Shown here: positions 11,060-24,497 of the stretch, piece by piece | How positions within the stretch are numbered: position 1 is the stretch's first letter | How the letters are laid out: every line of letters begins with the position of its first letter | Assembly (NCBI GenBank): GCA_037157565.1 | Contig: JAZHRO010000002.1 | Coordinates: forward strand, 39,514,501-39,578,500 | Direction: 5' to 3' | Source of the DNA: Thalassia testudinum | Taxonomy: Eukaryota > Streptophyta > Magnoliopsida > Alismatales > Hydrocharitaceae | DNA length: 64,000 nucleotides | Made by a program: the position numbers and the translations under genes | The notes under the pieces: model-generated | Told to the model about the DNA's origin: nothing | Database searches by the model: none | Seen by the model: only the letters and a program-made list of their open reading frames with translations

Positions 11060-13872
11060 GACAATATCACCATATTAACAAAACATATTCGAGTCACACC
11101 AATTATCAAACAACTTAAATGTTATTTTTGGACTTCTCTTTATTCCATCATACGTCTAATTTATACTCTCTTATTTCTTTATATTTAATCCTTCACAATA
11201 ATCCCAATTCACACTAAATCTCTCTCATAAGCCCTTCCTCCCTTTCTTTAATTTTCAACACTTAAGTCTCTCCTCTTCTCTCAATTCTCCCTTGGACACT
11301 AAGTCAATTTTCACCCCTTCCACGTCACTCTTCTCTCCCACACTTAACCATTTAAGCTCTCAAACCTCTTTTTTTTTATATACTTAAACCAAAAATTAGT
11401 TTAGTGGGTGAACCAGGTTGGTTCGTTGGATACACAACCCATAAGGTATGATCAGACCACTACTAGAACCCAATTCTAGTTCTTTTAATATGGATTTTAA
11501 TGTATTCAGGTGCACAATATTGGGCCATATCCGGTCTACATTCACACTCACGCCCACCCAGGCACATACACACACCCACATGCTCACACGTGCACACACA
11601 TGCACGTGCACAACACGAGCTCAAAGATCGGACCAATGCTCAAGATGAGCCCTACGCTAATGACCAGCAGGCCTTCACGCGCTTTTGGCTTTATACCACC
11701 ACAGGCGTCCATAGGTTTCCAAGGTGGGACTTAATCCACAGCTTCTACTTCACGCAACGTTGTCAACTATCAAACTTGGAACGATAATTCCGGGTAGCTC
11801 AGACCACCACTCAAGGTGGTCCAAAGCTCATTCGAGAGCTCAAAGATTCAACTATCCAATTTTGAAATCAATTTGAACTTGGATCAAAATTTATCCAAAG
11901 ATTGATCTCATGAACATTACACTGTTCATGCACCAGGAAACATGCTTCAAAGTTGGAATATCAGGTCATTAACCTTCAAACGTGCTTTAAACTCTCAATT
12001 GGGAGTCAGAGATTACATGGAATAAGACTCCACACGGAATGGGAGAGTACTTGAGATCAAAAGAAGGCTTCAGAAGCTCCCGAGCTTCTAAACTCTAAAG
12101 CTTGCTGCACAGATCATTGATTCAGGATCGAATCTATCCAATCGATAGATTAAAGTATATGGAACATATCTGAATCAATTCAGAAGATGCAATATCACAG
12201 ATCTGGGCAATTTGTGAGATTAAAATTCATAAAAAAATATGAAGGACAATGTTGGGTTCCAGGTGTAACCCAAATTATGCATAAATGGAAATCTTTACTA
12301 ATCCTCAATAATTTTCAGTTCAACCTACTTTGATTGCTTTGCAATTACAAGACGAACTCAAATCCATCTTCAATTCAAAGATTTAAACCTTAATTCCTCA
12401 TGAATAGCTTTAGGTTGACCAACAGAAGTCAAAATTTGACTTTCCAAATTAAAATGATTCCCATCAAATCATGGTTATTTCTAAACTCAAATTGATCTAA
12501 GGAAGCTATTACACTCATAAAAATCATGTTTTGATGACTCTTGATTAAGTTCAGAGCTCATCACCGGAGCGCAGAGATGAGTTTGATCGTCAGATCTATC
12601 AAGATGTCGTTTGAACTAACAACCAATTCTGACAAACTCAAGAAAACCTATTTAAGCTTCCTGATCTTAAAAATGACATATTATCCTTAAGAATAATGCT
12701 TCTCCCACTTCGTCGGAGTTGGAGAAGACAAACTTCAACCTTACAGAATTAACATCACTCAAATATAATCAATGAATTTCAATCCTCTAACCTCAATAAG
12801 CTAATATGGAGTTTCACACATTGTTCTGAAAGCTGAGGTAACATTTTGATTCGTCGGAGCTTGCCGAAGATCACCGGAGCTCTAGTGAACGTCGAAAATT
12901 GCAATCGGAGATCAAATCTCTATGAAACAGAGCAAGATTAGTCTTGAACAATTCCTGAGGTTGCAAGGAGCCTCAAGGATATGTTAATTAAATCATTAAT
13001 CGATCAGAAGCAAAGATAAATCAAGAAATGCTCAAGAATCAAATCTGAGCTCAAGAGAGCTCAAAGAAAGTGATCTCACTCAATTAAGTAAGGAGAATTA
13101 GTTAGAAAGGTGAGACAATGATGAAGAGGTGGTTAATTAAATGAAACTACTCCTTCTGAGCCACCATAGACAATGACCTCAGAAGGTTAGATGGAATTGG
13201 GCATTTTTTATATAAGCATTAATAGATCTAATTAAAGGGTGGGACGGGACCCTTGTGATACAAGTGGCAAAGGGCCCCAATTGCATGTGAAGTACTTTTG
13301 AGACCTTCGCCATGGATAGCGAGAGACCTCAGTTGAAGGTGATGTGGTGTAGGCGGATAAAGTGATAGAATTATGTGTTTAACGACATAGAAACGATCAT
13401 GAAGAAGTGTAGAAGGTGTTAGGTGGATTTAAAAGACAAAAGAGATCTCTGGACAAGCTCAATGAGCTCGTCTGAGTCAAAGAAGACGTAGAAAGATCAA
13501 AGCATTATACTACACTAATTAAGTAGCTAACTAGCTAAATCTAATCTACACTACACTCTAAGTTAATCTACGATTACCTGGACGAAGAAGACAAGAAGAA
13601 CTCCGTCAATGGCTCACAATGGAGGAGAAAATCAGAGGGGAAGGTCAAAGCTCTGGTGGAGGAGGAATGCGTGATGTAGAGAGTGTTGTTGAGGTCGTGG
13701 ACCAGTCCGAAGACTCGGCAGAGGACGACGGAGAAGGGACGAAGGTTGATCTCCTCGGAGAAGACTGGAGGAAGGAGGTGGAGGTCATCAAAGGTGGAAG
13801 AAGAGTAGCCTATGAACAACTGCGGTGGGAGAGGTGGGAAGGAGATTGCTAACGGAGATCGGAGGTACGATG

Positions 13873-13886
13873 GGGTATTTATAGGT
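13873..13886 (-). promoter_or_regulatory. TATA box of LTR C (minus strand)
   Basis: The minus strand reads CTATAAATACCCC here, followed downstream (leftward) by CT-rich leader sequence. This fits an LTR promoter. Confidence 0.5.
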
Positions 13887-14332
13887 GAAAGTGGAGATAA
13901 GGGGGATTGTATCAAGACGATATAGTGTCTAGGTATGTCGTAACCACCAGCATCTTCTCTGACGCCGGTGAGCTTACTCACCTAGGAAATTAAGATTTTA
14001 GGAGGATTCGGTCCGTGGGATGGATTGGCAAAGGTGAGCGGAGCTTGGATGTAAGTTTCAAAGGAGAAAAGACGACGGATGGGCGATCGTCGGAGGGTTT
14101 GAACACCGAACAGCGTGAATCGTCCAAGGGTTGAAGAAGAGGTTCAAGAAGAAGTGTTTATAGGGGTATGATGGGCCTCGGAAGCCCAACAGATTTGTTA
14201 GCGTAAGAGGCACTATTTAGTCAATAATCATCCATCGGGTAGGAAGGTAGAACAGTAATCAAGCATACACAGAGGAGAACAAAGGTTTATTGATCTAATT
14301 CCACCACAAGGGGTGTATGCCTGGGGGGAGGA

Positions 14333-14337
14333 TGGAG
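14333..14337. repeat. Target site duplication TGGAG, left copy (right copy 33486-33490)
   Basis: TGGAG directly precedes TGTTTACAAG at 14338. The same five bases directly follow the terminal CATCA at 33485. Five-base duplications are usual for Ty3/gypsy integrase. This fixes both ends of the element 14338-33485. Confidence 0.9.
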
Positions 14338-17300
14338 TGTTTACAAGCAAAATCGAGGTTTTAAATGTTGTGTCGTAGTATAGGTCGAAATTGCTTGAAA
14401 ATAAATAAAATTTATTACTCGAATGAAAGTCCGAGCTCAAACACAGCCAGTAATTGATAGAAATAATTCTCAAGATTGCAATATAAATAATGTAAAATAG
14501 AACTCCAAACAAGAATGATATATAAATGAAAGTGAATGTCAGATAATGCAAAAGGAATGGGGTAAAATGGTGATTTGAATCACCAATTACCCCTAACAAT
14601 TATCTCAAATATTTCACCAGTACTAAGCAATTTAATTCCACGTATGATAAGTGCATAGTGCATTTCAAATAAAGCTCAGACGTCTGCTCAGCTGGTCAGA
14701 TGACTTATCATGCTCACTACTATAGTGCCCGGCTGCTTCTTCTTTCTATAGCTTCTTTCTTCTTCTCTGTGCTTCTTCTCTTCTTTCCTTCTCTTCTTCT
14801 TCTCTTCTACTCAGGCTTCCTCTCCTTCTTCCTTCTCGCACAAGGGGGAGGTTCCTTAAATGGCTAAGTGTCGGCCGTTGGTCCTGAGAGCAAAACACCC
14901 CCTACCCCTGTGTGCTATCTCTCCTTCACTCTATGGGATCCACCCTCCCAGGGCCTCGGGTTATCGGGTATTCGGGTATAGCGCACCCTGGACTAGGCTC
15001 ATCGGCGTGGGTGGTGAGCGAGGAGTGCTTAGGTTAAGCAGGTTATCGGATCAGCCAAGCCCGCGTGTAAGGTGTCGCGGGCAAGGCGCGTGAGGGGCGC
15101 GGGGACCTCACCCCCTGTGTGTGCTGAGGCGAATAGCCTATGAGACAAATTCAATTTATACGGGTGCGGGCGCTCTTCAGCTTCCGAGGTGGGACTATCC
15201 CATCGCCTTCCTTTGCGTGCAGCTACAGTGGGTTGCCTTCACGGAATTGGAGCACCAGCAGCAGCAGATGTAAGTGCCAATTGAAGACCTGGAGCTTTGC
15301 TTGGAACCTCTTTGCACAACCTGGGCGTATCACCTAGAACTTGCATGGCTGGAGAAGGCTTCAGGCTTCGCTCGAAGCTGCGATAAAGGCGGTCGAGGGA
15401 GGGAAGACCTGAAAGTCAGAATACGGCCTCTCGACCTTCTCAAATAAGTTTGGGAGCTTCACCGTAGGGTGGCGAGTATGCTGGTGGGTGCGACGTGTCA
15501 TGAAGGTGGCTGTGGTGGCCGGACGGTGTCAGAGTTGGTGCGTGGAGGTGGGTGTGTTCGGCAGGAAGGTAGAGGGTGTTAAACCCTAAATTTCTTTAGG
15601 GCTTTTAGAGGGTGAGTGATGGGAACCTCATCATGAGCCATAACTTACTCATTTTGATCTGATTAAGTCATTAAATGCTCCTACATAACCACCAAAGGAT
15701 TACAATTCATTGCATTATCATTCTGAGAGAGATAAGAAAATAGGGCTAAAACTGTAATTTTACGATCATATCTTGAATGCAATACAACCACGAGTTTTCT
15801 TAGGGGTTAATTAAGGGTCAAATGGTCCTAAAAGGCTAACAAGTGGGTTAGAACAGACAGAAAAGAGTTTTCGCATGTTTTGAGAATTAAATAACTTTTG
15901 AAATCCTAAAAATAGATCCACTTAATTAACGGAGGTTCTAGTTAGGATAAAATTCACCTAAACCCACTAAAATTCATAGAAAAAAATTATCTAGGGTTTG
16001 GTACCTTCAAATTGACCATCAGAACCCGTCTTGGCTCAAAATAGAGTCTCAGACAAACATTTGCCCCAATTTCAACTTTTGCATAAATTACCCAATCAAA
16101 CGTGATCAAAAGAAAAATCCAACTTTACCATTAGATTCCTTAGGTTTAAATTAGGTTTGTACCAAAATTTGGACCTAATCTGAGATTGTCTTGACCTAGT
16201 TTGCAACATGGTCCTATCTGATTACATATATGCCCTTAACTTTCAAAATCCTTACAAAAAGGCTCCTAACTTTGTCATCATTTTCATAAATAGGTCCATA
16301 CCACCATTAATCATATTCCTACAAACTCCGACGACCTAAAATTGCCAAGATCTCCTTGATTCCTTGACGAATCCCTTTCAAATTTGAAAGGGAAGTTCGT
16401 CAAGGAATTCCCTTCCGTTCGAGCCAATTCCCACTCCCCAAAACCTTCCAAATCTCTCATGCGAATGCATGAGAGATTCGGATATCAAAAAATCCCATCA
16501 TCAGCGAAGCTTTCCAAGCTTGGGAAGCTTTCTTCCCAAGCTCAAAACTCCCTCTAAAGGCCTATAAAAAGACCTCCAAATCAAATAGTTCTCCCCACGC
16601 TCGAATTCGACCTTGAACACCTCAAATTCCTCCCCTCTTTCTTGGCCGAATCACTCCTCGACGTCCGGCGACCCTCCCTACCTCTGTTCTTCCTCCGTTC
16701 GCAATACCGGTGGCGAAGCTATCTCCCCTATCTTCCTCTGCGTCGAGTCGTTCTAGCCGACACACCCTTCACCGTCTTCCTTGCCGTTTCCTATCCACTG
16801 CAGCAGCCTCCTTCTACTGCGCCATCTCCTTTCCCCTTCTTCTGCTACCACTCTCAACCAACTCCTCAACTTCTCCTCATCACGCCAACACATCCAACAC
16901 ACCGCTTCGACCTCACCAACACCCTCCGCGACTCCATCTTCCATCTCTCCGGCAGAACTCCGGCGAGCCCTAGCGGCTTCCACACACCACCAACCCGACC
17001 GCTCCTACACTCCACACCTTCTCCGTTCACCGTAGATCAAAAGCCCTAACTTAGCTAAGGCTATTGATCGCCCCTGCACACCCCCGAACACCACCACTTT
17101 CACATGCACAATCTGACTTCGCCCCACACACACAGGCCATGCCACGCCACGCCAACCCCCTCATCAAGTTCGCTATGCTCTGGTGATCTTTCCTGAGCTT
17201 TATGACGCGGCTGAAAGGCCTTACTGTTGTTTTCAGGTGTTCTCTCCTTCGCCGCCATGAACGCAAGCTTCAAGCTTGCTTGAAGCCCTCTCCAGCAACT

Positions 17301-19756
17301 GCAGCTCCAGGTCTTTGATCCCAGGCAGCACGGAATCCTTCCAGGAATGTAACCCAGGGGTCAATTGGAGTCATTGACTGCCACTTACACGAGAATTGGA
17401 CGAAGACCTTCACAGCTTTGCACATGAAGAACGTGGAACTTTAGTCCCACCTCAGAAGCGAAGGAGAGACTGTGCCCGCATAAATTGAATTTGTGCCTGG
17501 GGCTTATCGCCTCAGACACAAGGGGTGAGGCCCCTCACACCCCTCACGTGCCTTGTCCATGGCACGACCCTGCGAACCTGGTGCATATCCGACTACCTGC
17601 CTAAGCCTTACACTCCTCGACTGCGACCCATGCTCGCAACCCTGGACCCAGGTGGGCTGTAGGTCCGAAAACCCGATAACCCGGTACTATTGGAGGCTCT
17701 GGGAGTGCATGACCCAAGGAGAGAAAGAGAGGAGAATCTGCATGGGGTAGGGGAGGGTTTTGCTCTTTGGGAAGTTGGCTAACACTTAGCCAAAATCTGA
17801 AGACCTTTCCCCCTCTGCGTAAAGAAGAAGAGTAGAGAAAGAAAGAGAAGGAAGAGAAAGTAGCAGAAGAAGAGTCTGTGAAGGAGAAGAAGGAAATCAA
17901 GGGAAGAAGAAAAAGAAGAAGGAAATCAAGGGAAGAAGAAAAGAAGAAGAACAGAGAAAGAAGAATTAGAGAAAAGCAATGTTCATTAGATGTTTAAGAT
18001 GTCTGATTGAATAATCAGATGGCTGACTTGAAGTTTATTTCATTCATAACTATTGAGTTTCATTTGATATTATTGTAGGGAGTAATTGGTGATTCAAATT
18101 ACCATTTTATTCCATTCATTTTGCAGTCTGACACTTGATTTTATTGCTACATTATTTTGAATCAATTTCTTATCTCTATTGTTTTAAATTACAATTTTGA
18201 GAATTAAATTCCTACTTTCTCCCAGCGAACTACCTCGAACTTTTTCGAGTATAAATTTTATCTATTTTTCGCCAGATTTCAACTATACTGCAACGCAACG
18301 ATTTAGAACCTGATTTCGAGCGAACAACGGTGAGTCATGGCAGAGGTTTTGGACCGGTTGGCGAAGTGGATGGAGTTGTGGAGCGACGGAGACACTTCTT
18401 CGGAGATGTGGCTAAAGGCGAAGAAGATGAAGTGCAGGGGAAGTGGTTGGCGGTCGTGCATGTGTCATAAGTGTGAGAGAGAGAAATAGAGTGAGAAAGA
18501 TGCAAGAGAGGGGCTTAGCTAGGTGGGAGAGAGGCGGAGGTAGCCGATTTTGGTCGACTGGTGCCAGTGAAGGAGGAAGGAACGACGAGACGGCGATGAC
18601 GAGGTAGACGAAGATACGCCATCCCTTTGGTTGGGGAGAGTCGCGAGGAAGAGAGGAGTCAAGTAAGCTGACCAATTTGGTTGTTAGACGGCCGGAGGAG
18701 GAGGATCAAAGAGGGTCACCGGAGCAGGGGTTTTGGTGGCCGGAGAAGGAGAATCTAAGGGGGTTGACGCACCAAAACTTGCTGACCAGATTCGTAAGGC
18801 CACGGGGGTCCTTTTATAGAGCTTCAGACGAAGTTCCAAGCTTAGGAAACAAGCTTAGAACCTCCAAGCTTCTCGCCGGTGTAGGATGCCCAATCAATCA
18901 AGCCATTCGTATTAGGATTCTAGAGGGATTTGGGATCCCTAGATGCGCTCATTTGGAAGGCAATTACTTGACGAGTTTCCCTTTCAATTTTGAGAGGGAT
19001 TTGTTAAGAAATTACAAAGATCTTTCCATCTAAAGGTCGCCGGAGTTTGTAGGATTAGGATTTCATGGCGGTAGGGACCCTTTTGTGAAGAAGAAGATAA
19101 AGTTAGGGACTGAAATGCAAAGGATTCGAAAGTTAAGGGCAGATGTGTGAGATAAAAGTGTTAGACATGACCAAATTGCAAACTAGGTTAAGATGATCTC
19201 AGATTAAGCCCAAATTTTGGTATAAACCTAATTTGGACCTAATAAATTCAATGGTGAAGTTTTATTATGGTTTTGACCTAGTTTGACTATGTAATTTATG
19301 CAAAAACCCAAATTAGGGCAAAAGTCTACCTGTGGCTATGTTTTAGGTTAAGACGGGTTCTGATGGTCAAATCGAGCATACCAAACCCTAGAGAATATTT
19401 TTCTATGAATTTTAGAGGGTTTAGGTGAATTTTATCTTAACCAGAACCTTGGTAGATTAAGCAGGTCTGTTTTTAGTGTTTCACATGTCCATTGATTCTT
19501 GTAACGCATGAAAATCATTTTCTGTCTGTTTTAACCCACTTCTTAGACTTTGAAGACCATTTGACCTCTGAGAAAACCCATGGTTGTTCTGCATTCAAGA
19601 TATGATAGTACAATTACAATTTTAACTCTGGTTTCTTGTATTTCTCTCAGAATGGATTTGTAGTGACTTAGGGCTCTCTAGCAGTTATGTAGGAGCATTT
19701 ATTTCTTGATAATGACTAAATTGAGCTAGTTATGGCTCATGATGGTGTTCCGATCA
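14338..19756 (-). mobile_element. 3' LTR of the minus-strand Athila-like element, split by a solo LTR
   Basis: It matches the 5' LTR (30808-33485) over its whole length once 15617-18328 is removed. For example, 14341-14440 aligns with 30811-30910 and 18335-19756 aligns with 32064-33485. The remaining length of about 2.7 kb equals that of the 5' LTR. A minus-strand TATA box (TCTATAAAAGG) lies at about 18810-18820. The 14228-14599 minus ORF straddles the boundary and is not a gene. Confidence 0.85.
15617..18328 (+). mobile_element. Nested solo LTR in opposite (+) orientation
   Basis: It starts TGATGGGAACC and carries a TATA box GCCTATAAAAAGACC at about 16560. It also holds the inverted versions of blocks seen in the host LTR: the GTCCCACCT block at 17440, the GGGGTGAGG block at 17523 and a CTCGAAC..CGAG block at 18231. 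It ends near GCGAACAAC. GGTGAG flanks both sides (15611-15616 and 18329-18334), a 5-6 base duplication. No internal region is present, so LTR-LTR recombination removed it. Small CT-rich ORFs at 16642-17049 are leader translation. Confidence 0.85.
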
Positions 19757-19797
19757 TACCCCCATGCCTACTTTTGCTAGTCCCTTAGCAAAATCTC
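19757..19797 (-). other. Polypurine tract of the minus-strand element
   Basis: The complement reads GATTTTGCTAAGGGACTAGC followed by AAAAGTAGGCATGGGGGTA, directly before the TGATCGG start of the 3' LTR. It matches the tracts at 78-116 and 8942-8979. Confidence 0.8.
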
Positions 19798-21490
19798 ATG
19801 GAATTATCTTAAATTCTAGACCATGCCTTTTTATGCTTAGATTTTTGCTGTGTGCTTTCTCTTGTAGATTAGGTCAGAATGCCAATAGTAGGCCTAGAGG
19901 TACTCAAGTATCAACCAAGATTCGGACCTGACCATCTCTAGCCTCAGTCCACTGCGAAGGTTTCTAAAGCCCACAGGAACTAACCTAAGGTTCGTTGAAC
20001 TCCGCAGTTAAAGCACCCATGCTTAAAACATGTTTAGACTCGGTTCAGTTTGCAATGCGTTTTTGTAAGAGAGAGGCAGAGGATTTTTTTGCATTTGGAG
20101 AGTTCTCTCTCTCTTTTTCTTTTTTATTTCTAGCTTCGAATTTCCTTTACAACACGGTCTGTATCGGATTCCTAGCTCCCACCATCAATCCTCGCAGGGT
20201 CCCTAGCAATAGATGCTTTGAGATAGCACCGCCCATGGCAACCCCCAGAACCCTGCCTTTCGAGATTTCGAGATAATCCTGCCGATGGTGTTTTGTAGCT
20301 AAATCTAGACCCTAGTAATCGACATTTCGTGATAATGCCGCCCATGGCATTTGAACCAACACAAGGTGCTTACATGCCCCTGGTAGGATATTTAGATATC
20401 CTAGCAGGTAAGCACCAAGGAGACGGTATGTTATTACGCATCTTCGAGGGGAATTTCCTGCCTCTCCGCATCGAGATCTCCTCCAAATCAACCTGTGTTG
20501 ATCAACTGCTCCTAATCTAGATAGCTTTTCATAACAGAATTAACGCTTTTGCGTGATTTTGATAATTAAGCGCACTGAACCAAATTGTGTCTGGGTTAGG
20601 GTGCTTAGGTTACTGAAACATGCAAATCAGAGGTCAATTAACGAAGCCGAATAATCCCTAAGCTTAGACCTAATACTTAAGCTTCGCATTTTCCCCAACC
20701 TCTTAAGGATTATCCATGTCTTAACAAATACTTGAATTTTTAAGCCTAAAATCACAGCCCAAGAGGCCTAAGATCAGCGTTCATACTAATGTCTTTTATC
20801 CCTTAGCACTTTTTATCTTTTATTTTTTCTTTCTTTTTGGTCTAGAATTAAGTAGATTCCATAATCTTTTACTAATAACTATCTTTTTTCTTTTCAAATT
20901 GTGCTCCTTTTTGACATTTATATCACCTTCCCTTTTTCTCCACAAAAATGATATGCAAATTGATCTTTCAAAATTTCCTCCCTTCTCCTATTTTTGTTCT
21001 TTTTCAATTTTTTATTTTTTTGGTTTTTGGAATGTGTGATTTTTTTGATGAAACCCTTTCTTGTGAAGTGATTCTCACAGCGTTTTGAACTTTAATACCC
21101 CCCCATGCCTACGATTTGCAATGTCCTCATTGTAAATTAGGTGAGTCCGAGTTCAGCTTAGATCGTACACTAGAACAAGTTTTGGGTGGGTGGACGGGTC
21201 AGGGTGACTGTTGCGGACGATTTCAAGCTCGAGTACGGGTATCGGAGGTGGAGTCAGCTGTTCTAATGGACGAACCCTAAAGTGCACTATGAGTTTAGCT
21301 TAAGATGTGTCAAGAAGGGTTTCGGGTTTTTCAAAAAGATGACGGGTTGCCTCCCATTAAGTGCTGAGTTTAACGCTATCAATCGGACGTAATGAGCTCA
21401 GGGAGAATGGAGGGAAAAAGATACCTCAGCCAAAGGTTCAGAATCAAGGCTGAGTTCGCTAATTTCAATGGCACCATTTCCAAAGATTCG
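19798..21490 (-). other. Post-pol noncoding region of the minus-strand element
   Basis: No gene is visible; the 19995-20276 and 20329-20520 ORFs have no recognisable content. Two motifs shared with 7590-8941 occur. One is GGGAGGCAACCCG (complement of 21343-21357), close to the integrase end. The other is TGAGGACATTGC...GGCATGGGGGGGTA (complement of 21096-21129), a second polypurine-like block. 20800-21030 is T-rich. Confidence 0.6.
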
Positions 21491-21492
21491 TC

Positions 21493-22488
21493 TCACCAAG
21501 AATGGTCCAATCCATTTTGATCTGAGTTTTCCTGGGAACAGTTTAAGTTTGGCATCAAAGAGTAGAACTTTTTTACCATGGTAGAAAGATTTCGTACAAT
21601 ATGCCTGTCATGGAAGGTTTTGATCCGCTTCTTGTAGATACCCGAGTTCTTGTATGCATCATTGCGTAGTTCCTCGATCTTGCTCAATTGCAACCAGCGG
21701 TGTATTGCAGCCTTCATCAGATCCAGATTGCACTTCCGTACTGCCTAATAAGCCTTGTGCTCCATCTCAGTGGGAAGGTGGCATGCCTTTCCGTACACTA
21801 ATCTGAAGGGAGACATGCCTAATTGAGTCTTATGAGTGGTTCTATAGGCCCACAAAGCTTCCGGAAGGTGAGTAGACCAATCCTTTCTATTAGGCCGAAC
21901 AGTGACCTGAAGGATCTTCTTGATCTCTCGATTCAACAGTTCTGACAGTCCATTAGTCTGGGGGTGGTAAGGGATCAAGATACGATGCGACACCCCGTAC
22001 TTTTTCATCAAGGACAGGAAGTGCACATTATTAAAATGAGACCCGCCATCGCTGATGATGGCCTTAGGAACCCCAAATCTAGTAAAGATGTTCTCCTGGA
22101 TAAATCGGACAACTTTATGATCACTAATTCTCGTGAGGACAGCTTCAATCCATTTAGAGACAAAATCAACAGCAAGTAGAATGTACTCAAAATCGTTAGA
22201 TCCGGAAAAGGGTCCCATGAAATCGATTCCTCATATGTCAAAGATTTCGCACACAATAATCAGGTTCAAGGGCATCATATCCCATGGGCCCATGTTGCCG
22301 AGGGTCTGACAACGAGCGCATGCCCTACAATACATTTGTGAGTCTTTGAACAAAATGGGCCAAAAGAACCCACACTTGAAAATTTTCGCTACGGTTTTAC
22401 GCCCAGAGAAATGGCCACCGCAGGCCTGGTCTTTACAGAATGAGATCACGTCATTGACCTCATAGTCAGGAATGCATCTCTGGATCAC
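21493..22488 (-). pseudogene. Integrase of the minus-strand Athila-like element, broken
   Basis: Three adjoining pieces. The HHCC domain (22488-22231) has [17 protein letters not shown] and CRACARCQTLG. The catalytic core (22218-21745) has [30 protein letters not shown] and [12 protein letters not shown], where Glu of the DDE triad lies in the NGxxE context. A C-terminal piece follows (21717-21493). Stops separate the pieces, near 22230 just before the core and at about 21745. The DDE-type function is known for the family. This copy cannot be translated whole. Confidence 0.8.
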
Positions 22489-23313
22489 CTAATCATTGCC
22501 AATGTAGAAGAGGTATGGTTCCTCCCAAATATAGTACTTGGCCTCGAAAATCAATTTGTCCCTCCTGGAAGTCGCCCAATCTGGCGGGACTTTCCCCGTA
22601 ACCAAGTAGTTTACAATATTAGAAAACCATGGGAGACTGTGAATGGCTAGCAAGTGCTCGTCCGGGAAGTGCTCGGTGATCGGACCAGACGGGTCGATAA
22701 CTGAAGAAGGAAGACAGGACAAATGGTCAGCTACCACTTTCTGCTTTCCCGCTTTATCACGAATCTGGAGATCGAATTCTTGCAACAGCAAGATCCACTG
22801 GATTAGTTGAGGTTTCGCGTCCTTCTTCGTGAGGAGATGCCTCACTGCTGTGTGATCCGAGTATATGATAACACGGGAACCCAAAAGATAAGATCTGAAT
22901 TTTTCCATGCCAAATATTACACCTAGCAGCTCTTTCTTAGTAACTATGTAGTTACGCTGAGTCTCGTCAAGTGTCTTGCTAGCATAGTAGATGACCACAG
23001 GTTTCCCGTCTATTTTCTGCCCAAGTACCGGACCCACAGCATAATCAGATGCATCGCACATGATCTCAAAGGGTTGAGACCAATCAAGGGACTGCAAGAT
23101 AGGTGCTTGGGTAACTCGATCACGTAGGATCTCAAATGCATGAGTGCATTCCTCAGTAATTTCGAAGGGGACATCCTTGGAGAGAAGATTAGTCAGAGGG
23201 CGCATAATATTCGAGAAATCGAGAAAGAATCGACAGTAAAAACCAACGTGCCCCAAGAATGAACAGATGTCCTGGACCGAGTAAGGCATAGGGAGTTTGG
23301 AAATCAGATTCAC
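22489..23313 (-). pseudogene. RNase H segment of the minus-strand Athila-like element
   Basis: 274 open codons. DICSFLGHVGFYCRF opens the piece. The RNase H acidic residues lie in IMCDASD, VTKKELLGVI (Lys-Lys-Glu) and IYSDHTAV, and the terminal motif is VADHLSCLPSS. The frame continues into LIFEAKYYIWEEPYLFYIG, the link to integrase. It is the same domain order as 5545-6357 and moderately similar to it. Stops isolate it on both sides. Confidence 0.8.
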
Positions 23314-23439
23314 CTTGGCTCAATCAACCTGGATGCCTTTTTCAAAGATGAGATGTCCCAGGACAATTCCCTCAAGTACCATGAAGTGGCTCTTTTCCCA
23401 GGAAAGAACCAAATTTACGTCGATGCACCACCTGAGGAT

Positions 23440-24490
23440 TTAGACCAAGTGCAGGAGACAATCATTAAAAGATTCTCTAAATACTAAGAAGTCATCCATG
23501 AAGATCTCAAGATATTCACCTACCATATCTGAGAATATGGCAAGCAAGCACCGTTGAAAAGTAGCGGGTGCATTGCAGAGACCGAATGGCATCCTTCGAA
23601 ATGCGTACGTCCCAAAGGGGCAGGTGAAGGTAGTCTTCTCTTGGTCCTCAAGATGGATTGCAACCTGGTTATAATCGGAGTACCCGCCCAAGAAGCAGAA
23701 GAATTGATTTCCCGCTAGTTTCTTGAGTATCTGATTAATGAACGGTAGTGGGAAATGATCCTTCTTCATGGAGGAATTGAGTCTTCTGCAATCAAAGCAG
23801 ACTCTCCACGAGTTCGCTATACAGGTCGATATAGTTTCTCCGGTTTCAGTCGTGATGACGATGAGCCCTGCCTTCTTAAGCACAACTTGGATTGGACTCA
23901 CCCACCGACTGTCAGAGATCAGGTAGATGATCCCTGCATCTAACCACTTGATGATCTCCTTTTTCACAACATCCTACATATTTGGATTTAGGCATCTCTG
24001 CATTTCACGGGATGGTCGTGAGCCCTCTTCAGTATAGATGTGATGTGTGCAGTATGAGGGGCTGATGCCAGTCAGATCATCGAGAGTCCATCCAATGGCT
24101 CACCAATGTTGCTGGAGAACAGAAATCAGGCATGTTTCCTGATCAGATGTGAGTTGGGAGTTGATAATCACAAGAAACGTCTGATTGGAACCCAAAAAGA
24201 CATATTTGAGATGATCGGGAAGAGGTTTCAATTCCATAATAGGATTATTAGCAGCAGTAGGTGGTCCAAGGTGGGTGTCGAGAGCAAAGGAACTATGGGT
24301 TTGTCCAGGTTATGTTCAGGCTCCTCTAATTGCGGGTTTTGACCTGCTCGTGGTTGTTCAGAAGTATTCGGGTTTTCCTCGATACATAGATCGTCAACCA
24401 CGGCCTCAATATCACAAATTTGTTCTATAACCCCGCAATTAATTCCTTGTTGGGCCTTAAAGATGTTGATCTTCAGTGTCTTGCTCCCAA
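23440..24490 (-). pseudogene. Reverse transcriptase of the minus-strand Athila-like element
   Basis: 23967-23440 encodes the core: KKEIIKWLDAGIIYLI, WVSPIQVVLKKAG, WRVCFDCRRLN, DHFPLPFINQIL, FTCPFGTYAFRRMPFGLCNA and the catalytic LEIFMDDFLVF. Both catalytic aspartates of the DD pair are present. The upstream third (about 24490-23968) is in broken frames. The GYSDYNQ block keeps the third aspartate. The gap 23439-23314 holds the degraded thumb. Confidence 0.8.
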
Positions 24491-24497
24491 ATTTTAA

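Larger units (their letters stand above)
11060..14337 (-). mobile_element. LTR C, left part (minus strand), interrupted at 14337
   Basis: The orientation is inferred from three signs. A minus-strand TATA box lies at 13873-13886. An AGGTGGGACTT block at 11722 sits on the same strand as in the minus-strand LTRs at 15186, 25911 and 31637. The LTR continues after the big insertion at 33486-34405, ending in the family terminus. The left boundary is uncertain: TGACAATATC at 11061 is only a candidate. CA-rich sequence lies at 11530-11610. The 13574-13981 minus ORF is LTR leader sequence, not a gene. Confidence 0.55.

Noticed and set aside
14228..14599. 123-codon hydrophobic ORF, repeated at 30719-31069
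   Set aside because: Both copies lie across LTR ends of the same element; the repetition reflects the LTR pair, not a gene family.
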